64,000 nt of DNA from Xenophilus arseniciresistens (GTDB lineage Bacteria; Pseudomonadota; Gammaproteobacteria; Burkholderiales; Burkholderiaceae_C). The notes under the pieces were generated by a model. That model had not been told where the DNA came from and made no database searches. It was given only the letters and a program-made list of their open reading frames with translations. Numbering within the stretch: position 1 is the stretch's first letter; every line of letters begins with the position of its first letter. A program made the translations under genes and the position numbers. Below, piece after piece: positions 8,500-15,901 of this stretch. The stretch covers positions 372,001-436,000 of the forward strand of contig NZ_JAQIPB010000003.1 in NCBI RefSeq assembly GCF_028023875.1. The letters are read 5' to 3'.

Positions 8500-9780
8500 T
8501 CAGCCGTGGAACCAGCGGGCCGGCACGGTGACCAGCTGCGGGAACAGCACCATCAGGAACATGATGGCGAACTGCGCGGCCATGAAGGGCAGCACGCCGC
8601 GCGTGACCTCGTCCATGCGCATCTTGCCCACGCCGGCCACCACGTTGAGCACCACGCCCACCGGCGGTGTGATCAGGCCGATGGAGTTGTTGATGATGAA
8701 CATCACGCCGAAGTAGACCGGGTCGATGCCCGCGGCCTTGACCACCGGCATCAGCACCGGCGTCAGGATCAGGATGGTGGGCGTCATGTCCATGGCCGTG
8801 CCCACCGCCATCACCAGCAGCATGATCGCGATCATCAAGAGGATCTTGTTGCCCAGGAAGGGCTCGAGCATGCCCACCACCTTGCCGGGCAGGTCGGCCA
8901 CGGTGATCAGCCAGGCGCTGACCATGGCCGCGGCGATCAGGAACATCACCACGGCGCTGGTCTTGGCAGCGCTCACGAACACGGCATACAGCTCCTTGAA
9001 GCTCAGCTCGCGGTAGATGCAGGCGGCCACGAAGAAGGCGTAGACGGCCGCCACCACGGCTGCCTCGGTGGGCGTGAACACGCCCATGCGCAGGCCCACG
9101 AGGATGATCACCGGCAGCATCAGCGCCCAGCCGGCCTCGCGCGCGGCGGCCCAGATCTCCTGCCGGCTCTTGCGCGGGGGCGGCTCGATCTTCTCGCGCC
9201 GCACCAGCCAGGCCCAGGTGATCCACAGCGCGCCGCCGATCAGCAGGCCCGGCACGATGGCGGCCATGAATAGCTTGGAGATGGAGACGTTGGCCGCCAC
9301 GCCGAAGATCACCAACCCGATGCTAGGCGGGATCACGGGGCCGATGATGCCGGTGGCGGCAATCAGGCCGCCCGAGCGGGCCCTGTCATGGCCCGCGCGC
9401 ACCATCATGGGCAGCAGCAGCGCCGTGAGCGCGGCTGCGTCGGCCACGGCCGACCCCGACAGCGCCGACAGCAGGCAGCCGGCCATGATGGTCACGTAGC
9501 CCAGGCCGCCGCGCACATGGCCCACCAGCGCCAGCGCCAGATCGACGATGCGCTTGGACAGGCCGCCGGCGTTCATGATCTCGCCGGCAAGCATGAAGAA
9601 AGGCACGGCCAGCAGCGGGAAGCTGTCGGCCCCGCCGATGAGGTTCTGCGTCAGGATCTGCGCGTCGAACAGGTCCAGTTGCCACATCAGGGCCACGCCG
9701 CTGGCCAGCAGCGCGAAGGAGATGGGCATGCCGATGGCCATGGCCAGCAGCAGGGAGCCCAGGAAGATGGCGATGGTCAT
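8500..9780 (-). CDS. dctM: TRAP transporter large permease DctM
   Basis: A 426-residue, very hydrophobic protein with about 12 membrane segments. It begins MTIAIFLGSLLLAMAIGMP and shows the family segments SFPLLAVPFFMLAGEIMNAGG, PPSIGLVIFG and NNSIGLITPPVG. It is the sodium-coupled transport subunit that works with DctQ and a periplasmic DctP. The ATG at 9780 overlaps the dctQ stop in an ATGA arrangement, and the length is usual for the family. The substrate depends on DctP; the neighbouring aroQ hints at a quinate- or shikimate-like acid (inference). Confidence 0.95.
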   Translation of the reverse strand: MTIAIFLGSLLLAMAIGMPISFALLASGVALMWQLDLFDAQILTQNLIGGADSFPLLAVPFFMLAGEIMNAGGLSKRIVDLALALVGHVRGGLGYVTIMAGCLLSALSGSAVADAAALTALLLPMMVRAGHDRARSGGLIAATGIIGPVIPPSIGLVIFGVAANVSISKLFMAAIVPGLLIGGALWITWAWLVRREKIEPPPRKSRQEIWAAAREAGWALMLPVIILVGLRMGVFTPTEAAVVAAVYAFFVAACIYRELSFKELYAVFVSAAKTSAVVMFLIAAAMVSAWLITVADLPGKVVGMLEPFLGNKILLMIAIMLLVMAVGTAMDMTPTILILTPVLMPVVKAAGIDPVYFGVMFIINNSIGLITPPVGVVLNVVAGVGKMRMDEVTRGVLPFMAAQFAIMFLMVLFPQLVTVPARWFHG

Positions 9781-10367
9781 GGCTGGCGCTCCTCGGTGCG
9801 GGCGGGCGTGGGGGACGGTGCGGCAGCGCCCTGCGGGCCCAGCACCTGGGCCAGCGCGCCTGCCTCCTCGGATTCCTGGATGGCAACCAGCTCGTCTTCG
9901 GCCATGCGGCCGCTCAGCAGCCGCCACAGGTCCAGCAGCAGGATCAGCCCGGCCGCCACGGCGAACACGATGCCGGAGGTGTAGACGATGGCCATGGAGG
10001 CGCCCGTGACCGGCGCCTGCACGTCCCAGTTGATGCGCGTCTGCGCCACGCTGCCCTGGAACAGCAGCCACAGCATGTACAGCATCAGCAGGTAGCTGAT
10101 GGCCAGGCACCCCTTCTTGCCCCAGGCCGGCAGGCGCGACACCAGCATGTCCACGCCCAGGTGCGCGCGCTCGCGCAGCGCCACGATGGCGCCCAGGAAG
10201 GTGATCCAGATGAACAGCCAGCGCGAGACTTCCTCGGACACCGTGATGCCCGAATTGAAGCCGTAGCGCAGCACCACGTTGCCAAACACCAGCACCACCA
10301 TCACGGCCAGCATCAGCGCGATCAGCGCCTCCACCGCCCGGCAGGCGCCATCGATCCATCGGTTCAT
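9777..10367 (-). CDS. dctQ: TRAP transporter small permease DctQ
   Basis: A 196-residue four-helix membrane protein. The ATG at 10367 (MNRWIDGACRAVEALIALML) is preceded by GGAGACA on the minus strand (plus 10374-10380). A longer in-frame reading upstream to 10601 has no membrane-protein character. The segments RYGFNSGITVSEEVSRWLFI and WITFLGAIVALRERAHLGVD are typical of DctQ. It is coupled to dctM by a 4-base overlap. The C-terminal tail is unusually long and Pro/Ala-rich. An intrinsic-terminator-like hairpin lies between this gene and the upstream aroQ. Confidence 0.93.
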   Translation of the reverse strand: MNRWIDGACRAVEALIALMLAVMVVLVFGNVVLRYGFNSGITVSEEVSRWLFIWITFLGAIVALRERAHLGVDMLVSRLPAWGKKGCLAISYLLMLYMLWLLFQGSVAQTRINWDVQAPVTGASMAIVYTSGIVFAVAAGLILLLDLWRLLSGRMAEDELVAIQESEEAGALAQVLGPQGAAAPSPTPARTEERQP

Positions 10368-10423
10368 CTCGTCTGTCTCCACCTCATGCGACGGCTCCCT
10401 GCCGTTCGATTGCATTGCGCTTG

Positions 10424-10458
10424 AAAACGGGCCGGCACCCCCATGGAGTGCCAGCCCG
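10424..10458 (-). terminator. Intrinsic terminator/attenuator between aroQ and dctQ
   Basis: Read on the minus strand, CGGGC-t-GGCAC and GTGCC-g-GCCCG pair around a 9-base loop and are followed by TTTT. It lies 24 bases past the aroQ stop and 57 bases before dctQ, inside an otherwise co-directional TRAP cluster. It may reduce read-through so that binding protein and AroQ are made in excess over the membrane subunits. Confidence 0.65.
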
Positions 10459-10482
10459 CGCCTGTGTCGCGCCTGTTCGCGC

Positions 10483-10929
10483 CTAGGGCTGGCGGCTGTC
10501 GTTGACCAGTTGCACCAGCGCCCGCAGCGCAGCCAGATAGGACTGCGGCCCCAGCCCCTGCACCGTGCCGCGCACGGCCGGCGAGATGATGGAATGTGCA
10601 CGCCAGGGCTCGCGGGCCGCGATGTTGGACATGTGCACCTCGATCACCGGGAAGGGCATGGCCTTGATCGCATCATGCAGCGGCACGCCGTGCTGCGTCA
10701 GTCCCGCAGGGTTCACCAGCGCGCCCTGGGCCTGGTCGATGTGCTCATGCAGGAAGTCAATCAGCGCGCCTTCGTGGTTGGACTGCAGCGTGGCGATGCT
10801 CACGTCCAGCTCGCCGGCCAGCGCCTCGAGGCGGGCGTTGATTTCGGCCAGCGTCGTGGTGCCGTAGATGTGGGGCTCGCGGCGCCCGAACAGGTTCAGG
10901 TTCGGGCCGTGGAGGACGAGGATTTTCAT
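10483..10929 (-). CDS. aroQ: Type II 3-dehydroquinate dehydratase
   Basis: A 148-residue small type II dehydroquinase that converts 3-dehydroquinate to 3-dehydroshikimate. The hallmarks are all present: GPNLNLFGRREPHIYG with the catalytic Arg and Tyr loop, QSNHEGALID, VNPAGLTQHG and EVHMSNIAAREPWR. Full length for the family (about 145-150). It is placed between dctP and dctQM, not with biosynthetic genes. This favours a catabolic role (quinate or shikimate breakdown to protocatechuate), but a housekeeping role in aromatic amino acid synthesis cannot be excluded. Confidence 0.95.
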   Translation of the reverse strand: MKILVLHGPNLNLFGRREPHIYGTTTLAEINARLEALAGELDVSIATLQSNHEGALIDFLHEHIDQAQGALVNPAGLTQHGVPLHDAIKAMPFPVIEVHMSNIAAREPWRAHSIISPAVRGTVQGLGPQSYLAALRALVQLVNDSRQP

Positions 10930-11009
10930 GGTCTCAATGCGGTGTGACAGGGGAGATGGCATCGGGCACTGCACCTTCGCAGCCATTGGCGAAGGTGCCG
11001 CCCATCGCC

Positions 11010-12011
11010 TTATTGCTTGCGGATGCGGGCCAGCTCGTCGTTGTAGAGCTTGACCACCGCCGGGTCGTACTGGGCCGAGAACTTCTCCAGCGCGGGCTGG
11101 GCGATCTGGCGCATGCGGGCCTGCTCGGCGGGGCTCACCTCGTTGAACTGCGCGCCCTTGGCCTGCAGGTCGCCCACGGCCTTCTGCGCCGCGGCGCGGC
11201 TGACCTGGCGCTGGTAGGCGCGCGACTCGTCGGCAGCCTCCTGCATCCACTTCTGCTCCACGGGCGTGAGCTGGTCCCAGAACTTCTTGCTCACCAGCAG
11301 GATGTTCGCGGCGTACACGTGGTTGGTGGCGCTGACGTACTTCTGCACTTCGTAGAACTTGTTCGACAGGATCACCGCGAAGGGGTTTTCCTGGCCGTCC
11401 ACGGCCTTGGATTCGAGCGCGCCGTACAGCTCGGCGAAGGGCATGGGCACGGGGTTGGCCTTGAAGGCGCGGAAGGTGTCGAGGAACACCGGGTTCGGGA
11501 TCACGCGGATCTTCAAACCCGCCAGGTCCTCGGCCTTGGTGATCGGCTGGCGGCTGTTGGTGACGTTGCGAAAGCCCAGGTCCCAGTAGCCCAGGGCCAC
11601 CAGGCCCTTTTCAGGCAGCTTGGAGATCAGCGTCTTGCCCAGCGGGCCGTCCAGCAGCGCGTCGGCCTGCGCGAAGCTGTTGACGGCGAAGGGGAAGTCG
11701 ATCAGGCCGAATTCCTTGACGATGCCCGCCAGCGAGGTGGTGGCCGGCGAATACATCTGCTGCACGCCGCCCTGCAGCGCCGACTGCTGCTGCTGTTCGT
11801 TGCCCAACTGGTTCGAGGGGAACTCCTGCACCTTCATCTTGCCGCCGCTCTTGTTCGAGAGGATCTCGGCAAAGCGCTTGACGCCGAAGCTCACCGGGTG
11901 GTCGGGGTTGTTCAGGTGACCGAAGCGGATCGTGCGCTCCTGCTGGGCCAGCGCGGGAACGGCGATGGCCAGGCAGAGGCCGGCCGCGGTGAGTGCGCGA
12001 AGGATGTTCAA
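11010..12011 (-). CDS. dctP: TRAP transporter solute-binding protein DctP
   Basis: A 333-residue periplasmic receptor. I chose a TTG start at 12011 because AAAGGAGA sits at ideal spacing upstream on the minus strand and the product then begins with a clean signal peptide (ending VPALAQ). The only upstream ATG, at 12161, would run through the divergent control region. Family segments include TIRFGHLNNPDHPV, the conserved-arginine region GLKIRVIPNPV, and VDGQENPFAVI. It is the first gene of the leftward cluster and faces an iclR gene, probably its regulator. Confidence 0.92.
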   Translation of the reverse strand: MNILRALTAAGLCLAIAVPALAQQERTIRFGHLNNPDHPVSFGVKRFAEILSNKSGGKMKVQEFPSNQLGNEQQQQSALQGGVQQMYSPATTSLAGIVKEFGLIDFPFAVNSFAQADALLDGPLGKTLISKLPEKGLVALGYWDLGFRNVTNSRQPITKAEDLAGLKIRVIPNPVFLDTFRAFKANPVPMPFAELYGALESKAVDGQENPFAVILSNKFYEVQKYVSATNHVYAANILLVSKKFWDQLTPVEQKWMQEAADESRAYQRQVSRAAAQKAVGDLQAKGAQFNEVSPAEQARMRQIAQPALEKFSAQYDPAVVKLYNDELARIRKQ

Positions 12012-12073
12012 GGCTTGTCTCCTTTGAAGGGTGGGATGGACGGCAGGCAGCCGACTTGGCAATCTTATCCATA

Positions 12074-12101
12074 TTGGAAGTAATTTCCAAATTGAAATTT
12101 G
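12074..12101. promoter_or_regulatory. Overlapping palindromes between dctP and iclR (candidate IclR operator)
   Basis: TTGGAA-N5-TTCCAA (12074-12090) and CAAATT-GA-AATTTG (12088-12101) overlap in the AT-rich divergent spacer of a GC-rich genome. IclR regulators bind short imperfect palindromes in such divergent regions. The position fits repression or activation of dctP and autoregulation. Confidence 0.6.
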
Positions 12102-12172
12102 ATTCCTCCATTTGATACAGTCGCACCCGCGGCTGGCGCTTCGCCGGCCCGACCCGAACACGAGGTGTGCAT

Positions 12173-12955
12173 ATGAGCGCAGTGATGGAGCGCAGCTTCA
12201 AGGTGCTGGAGGAACTGGCGCAGCATCCGCAGGGACGCCCCCTGTCCACCCTGGCGGCCGAGCTGGACATCCCGCTGTCGGCCACGCACCGGCTGCTCAC
12301 CGAGCTGATCCGCTGCGGCTATGTGCGCCAGGACGCGCGCGACGGCCACTACTTCCTGACCATCAAGCTGGTCTCGCTGGGGCTGAGCTACCTGAGCAAC
12401 TCGGGGGTGGTCGATATCTCCCAGCCGCTGCTGGACCAGCTGGCCGCCGCCTCCGGCGAGCTGGTGCGCCTGGGCGTGGTGGACGACGAGGAACTGATCT
12501 TCGTGGCCAAGGCGCAGGGCGCCACGCACGGCCTGCGCTACGACCCGGACATGGGCCTGTCGGTGGCGCTGTCGTGCAGCGCGGCCGGCCATGCCTGGCT
12601 GTCCACCCTGCCCGAAGACGACGCGCTGGCGCTGGTGGCCAAGAAGGGCCTGGGCAAGCCCGAGCAGTTCGGCCCCCGCGCGCCCACCACCATCCAGGGC
12701 GTGATGGACTATGTGAAGGCGGCGCGCGAACGCGGCTTCAGCATGATCAACGAGGTCTTCGCACCGGGCATGACGGCCATGGCGGCCCCGGTGGTCAACG
12801 CCCAGGGCACGGCCATCGGCGTCATCACCATTGCCGGCCCGGCCGTGCGCCTGACCGAGGAGCGCATGCGCGCGCTGGGCCCGGTGCTGTGCCAGACCGC
12901 GGCCGACGTGGCCCAGGCCAGCGGGGCCTCCGCCCTGTTTAAGCGGCGCGCCTGA
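12173..12955 (+). CDS. IclR family transcriptional regulator
   Basis: A 260-residue regulator with an N-terminal winged helix (MERSFKVLEELAQHPQGRPLSTLAAELDIP, given here in outline) and a C-terminal GAF-like effector domain. The ATG at 12173 is chosen over the in-frame GTG at 12167 because that GTG sits inside the ribosome site (CGAGGTG). It is divergent from dctP with a palindromic spacer. IclR relatives (PobR, PcaR/PcaU, and quinate regulators) often control aromatic-acid catabolism, which agrees with aroQ in the facing cluster. The effector is unknown. Confidence 0.92.
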   Translation: MSAVMERSFKVLEELAQHPQGRPLSTLAAELDIPLSATHRLLTELIRCGYVRQDARDGHYFLTIKLVSLGLSYLSNSGVVDISQPLLDQLAAASGELVRLGVVDDEELIFVAKAQGATHGLRYDPDMGLSVALSCSAAGHAWLSTLPEDDALALVAKKGLGKPEQFGPRAPTTIQGVMDYVKAARERGFSMINEVFAPGMTAMAAPVVNAQGTAIGVITIAGPAVRLTEERMRALGPVLCQTAADVAQASGASALFKRRA

Positions 12956-13057
12956 ACGCCCCGGCGGGCCGCAGAAATGACAGATCGGAAACGACGCGTC
13001 TGCATTTGCCCACGGCCCCAACGTGACATGACAGTCCAGGGTTGGCCTGCAGACCAG

Positions 13058-13075
13058 CTGTCACATCTCTGTCGC
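13058..13075 (+). promoter_or_regulatory. PHO-box-like direct repeat upstream of gspL
   Basis: CTGTCAC-ATCT-CTGTCGC has the 7-4-7 layout of a PhoB box (consensus CTGTCAT, 4 A/T-rich bases, CTGTCAC/T). It is 88 bases before the gspL start. The spacer is not fully A/T and one half-site has a mismatch, so it is a candidate only. Confidence 0.4.
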
Positions 13076-13100
13076 ACAATTGCCGCGGCCCGGCGCTGGC

Positions 13101-13117
13101 CGTCACAAAAAGTGACG
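13101..13117. promoter_or_regulatory. Inverted repeat CGTCAC-A5-GTGACG in the gspL leader
   Basis: A perfect 6-5-6 inverted repeat 47 bases before the gspL start. No run of T follows, so it looks more like a protein-binding site than a terminator. Its half-site resembles the GTCAC core of the nearby PHO-like repeats. Confidence 0.4.
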
Positions 13118-13163
13118 CGGGCGGCTCGCCACGGCACAGCCGGTCGCCTTTCCTGCCTTCCTT

Positions 13164-14381
13164 ATGTCTCTGATCCTTGTACAGCCGCCACCGCCTGCCT
13201 CGCCGCCGGGTGAGGAGCATCTGTGGGCACGCTGTGACGCCGCCCGCACGCAGGTGACCGGCCAGGGCCGCGCGGCACCGGCGCTGCTGCCCGGCCCCGG
13301 TGAGCTGACCCTGGTCATTCCCGCGGCCGCGCTGTCCTGGCACACCGTGACGCTGCCGCGCGGCACCCTCAATGCCGGAGCGCGCCTGCGCAGCGTGCTG
13401 GCCGGCCTGCTGGAAGAGCGGCTGCTGGACGACCCCGAGCAACTGCATTTCGCCCTGGAACCGCGCGCCCGCGAAGGCGAGCCCGTCTGGGTCGCCACCT
13501 GTGACCAGGCCTGGCTGCGCGAGGCCATCCAGACGCTGGAGGCCGCCGGCCGCCGCGTGGGCCGGCTGCTGCCCGAGCTCACGCCCCGCGCGAGCGACGC
13601 GCCACCGGCCTTCTATGTCACGGGCCTGCCCGAAGACGCGCGCATCACATGCTGCGACGCCAGCGGCGTGGTGACGCTGCCGCTGGCCGAGCATGGCCTG
13701 GCCCTGCTGCAGCCCCCGCTGCCCGAAGGCGCCACCCTCAGCGCCGAGCCGGCCGTGGCGCAGGCCACCGAACAGTTGCTGGGCACCGCCGTGCCGCTGC
13801 AGACCACCGGCGAGCGCTGGCTGCAAAGCCTGGCCTCGGACTGGGACCTGGCCCAGTTCGCGCTGGCCCGCACCGGCCGCGCGCGCGCGGGCAAGACCCT
13901 GGCCGGCTGGGGCCACACGCTGTGGCGCGCGCCGCGCTGGCGTGCCGCACGCTGGGGCGCCGCGGCGCTGGTCGTGGCCCAGCTCATCGGCGTGAACGCC
14001 TGGGCCTGGAAGGAGCGCCAGGCGCTTCAGGCCAAACGCGACGCCATCACCCAGACCCTGCGCACCACCTTCCCCAAGGTGCAGCTCGTGATCGACGCGC
14101 CGCTGCAGATGCGGCGCGAAGTGCAGGCCCTGCAGCAGGCCACGGGCGGCCTGACGCCGGCCGACCTGGAACCCATGCTCTCGGCCCTGTCGGCCAGCCT
14201 GCCGGCCGGCCGCGTGCCCACGGCCATCGACTACAGCGGCGGCCAGCTGCGGCTGCGCGGGCTGGGCCTGTCGGTGTCGGAGCTGTCGGCCCTGGCCTCG
14301 CCCCTGGCCGCGCGCGGCTACAACGCACGCGGCGAAGGCGACCTGCTGCTCGTGCAGGCCACGGAGACCCGCGCACCATGA
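13164..14381 (+). CDS. gspL: Type II secretion inner-membrane protein GspL
   Basis: A 405-residue bitopic protein. It has a cytoplasmic actin-like N-terminal part (LTLVIPAAALSWHTVTLPRG, as in other GspL), one membrane segment near residues 264-281 (ALVVAQLIGVNAWAW) and a periplasmic ferredoxin-like C-terminal part. GspL couples the GspE ATPase to the inner-membrane platform. It is the first gene of a rightward gsp operon, and its stop overlaps gspM (ATGA). No gspG-K or gspC lies upstream, which is unusual. Confidence 0.9.
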   Translation: MSLILVQPPPPASPPGEEHLWARCDAARTQVTGQGRAAPALLPGPGELTLVIPAAALSWHTVTLPRGTLNAGARLRSVLAGLLEERLLDDPEQLHFALEPRAREGEPVWVATCDQAWLREAIQTLEAAGRRVGRLLPELTPRASDAPPAFYVTGLPEDARITCCDASGVVTLPLAEHGLALLQPPLPEGATLSAEPAVAQATEQLLGTAVPLQTTGERWLQSLASDWDLAQFALARTGRARAGKTLAGWGHTLWRAPRWRAARWGAAALVVAQLIGVNAWAWKERQALQAKRDAITQTLRTTFPKVQLVIDAPLQMRREVQALQQATGGLTPADLEPMLSALSASLPAGRVPTAIDYSGGQLRLRGLGLSVSELSALASPLAARGYNARGEGDLLLVQATETRAP

Positions 14382-15043
14382 GTTTTGCCAACATGGCTGC
14401 CGCGCGCCTGCGCGGCTGGTGGAGCGGCCTCACGCCGCAGGAACGGCGGCTGGTGGGCATCGCCGCCGCCGTGGTGGGCCTGGCCCTGCTGTGGTGGGTG
14501 GCCCTGGCGCCCGCGCTGCGCACGCTGGCCACCGCCCCGCAGGAACATGCCCGGCTCGACGCGCAGCTGCAGCAGATGCGCGCGCTGCAGACCCAGGCCC
14601 GCGCCCTTCAATCGCAACCGCGCGCCGAGCGCCAGGACGCCATCCGTGCGCTGGAAGCCAGCCTGCAGGGCGGCCTGGGCGGACAGGCCCAGATGCAGGC
14701 CCAGGCCGGCGACGCGGTGGGCGTGGCCCTGCGCCAGGTGCCGGCCGATGCGCTGGCCGGCTGGCTGGCCCAGGCCCGCGCCAACGCGCGCGCCGTGCCG
14801 CGCGAGCTGCGCCTGACCCGCAGCACCCAGCCTGCGCCCGTGCAGGCCGCGCCTGCCGTGCCCGCGGCACCGCCCGGCCCACCCAACCGGTCGCGCACGC
14901 TGCCCCGCACGCCCGAGGCGGCCGGCGCAGCGCCGGCCTCCGCCGCGGCAGCCGCGGCAGCCGCCCCGCCCGCGCCCATCGTCAGCGGCCCGCCCCAGAT
15001 CCGCTGGGAAGGCACGCTGGTGCTGGCCCTGCCCGCCCCATGA
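14378..15043 (+). CDS. gspM: Type II secretion protein GspM
   Basis: A 221-residue bitopic protein. It has a short cytoplasmic start (MSFANMAAARLRGWW), LTPQERRLVG, a membrane segment about residues 26-46, and a periplasmic part with a coiled-coil-like QLQQMRALQTQARALQSQ. The C-terminal third is low-complexity Pro/Ala. GspM partners GspL in the inner-membrane platform. Overlaps of 4 bases at both ends (gspL, gspN) show tight translational coupling. Confidence 0.87.
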   Translation: MSFANMAAARLRGWWSGLTPQERRLVGIAAAVVGLALLWWVALAPALRTLATAPQEHARLDAQLQQMRALQTQARALQSQPRAERQDAIRALEASLQGGLGGQAQMQAQAGDAVGVALRQVPADALAGWLAQARANARAVPRELRLTRSTQPAPVQAAPAVPAAPPGPPNRSRTLPRTPEAAGAAPASAAAAAAAAPPAPIVSGPPQIRWEGTLVLALPAP

Positions 15044-15894
15044 CGATCATGCGTGCGCGCCCTGCCGTCTCGATGGACCGGCTCAGCCGCCTGGGCCGCC
15101 GCGCGCCTGACGCAGCCGGCGCCGGCGGCCGCACGCCCTGGCGCTGGGCCATTGCCGGCGCCGTGCTGGGCGCCGCGCTGGCCACCGCCGTGTGGGCGCC
15201 TGCGCGCTGGCTGGCGGCCGGGCTTCATGCCGCATCGGGCGGCAAGGTGCAGCTGGTCAATCCGCGCGGCACCTTCTGGCAGGGCAGCGCCGGGCTGGTG
15301 CTGGCCAGCGGCACCCAGGGCGGCGAAGCCGTGGCCCTGCCGGGGCGCGTGGGCTGGCAGCTGCGGGCGCGCTGGCTGGGCCTGTCGGGCCGTCTCGATC
15401 TGCCCTGCTGCGCGCAGGCGCCCGTGGGCTTTGCGCTGCGGCGCGCCGGCGCCGGCATGCAGCTGGCCTGGCAGGACGCGGCCACGCGCTGGCCCGCCAC
15501 CCTGCTCACCGGCCTGGGCGCGCCCTGGAACACGCTCAAGCCCGAAGGCACGCTCACGCTGCACACGCGCGGCCTGGTGCTGGGCTTCGAACCCGAACGC
15601 CTGGCCATCACGGGCCAGGCCACGCTGGACGCGACCGACATGTCGTCCAGCCTGTCCACCCTGCGCCCCATGGGCAGCTACCGGCTGGACCTGGCCGGCG
15701 GCCAGGCGCCCAGCCTGCTGCTGACCACCCGGGAAGGCGCGCTGCAGCTGGCCGGCAGCGGCCTGTGGAGCGGCCGGGCCATGCGCTTCAGCGGCGAAGC
15801 CACCGCCGCGGCGGGCAGCGAAGACGCGCTGTCCAATCTTCTGAACATCATCGGGCGCCGCGAGGGTGCCCGTTCGATCATCAACCTGAGTTGA
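15040..15894 (+). CDS. gspN: Type II secretion protein GspN
   Basis: A 284-residue protein with one N-terminal membrane segment (IAGAVLGAALATAVWAPARW) and a periplasmic part typical of GspN (VQLVNPRGTFWQGSAGLVLA; LGAPWNTLKPEGTLTL). GspN is an accessory, non-universal T2SS component. An in-frame ATG at 15073 would give a shorter N-terminus. Start overlaps gspM stop. Seven bases separate its stop from gspD. Confidence 0.85.
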   Translation: MTIMRARPAVSMDRLSRLGRRAPDAAGAGGRTPWRWAIAGAVLGAALATAVWAPARWLAAGLHAASGGKVQLVNPRGTFWQGSAGLVLASGTQGGEAVALPGRVGWQLRARWLGLSGRLDLPCCAQAPVGFALRRAGAGMQLAWQDAATRWPATLLTGLGAPWNTLKPEGTLTLHTRGLVLGFEPERLAITGQATLDATDMSSSLSTLRPMGSYRLDLAGGQAPSLLLTTREGALQLAGSGLWSGRAMRFSGEATAAAGSEDALSNLLNIIGRREGARSIINLS

Positions 15895-15901
15895 ATCCGT
15901 C

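Noticed and set aside
13649-15894. Long frames suggesting fusions of gspL-gspM and gspM-gspN
   Set aside because: The upstream parts are shadows in the wrong frame. The true proteins start at 14378 and 15040 with 4-base overlaps.
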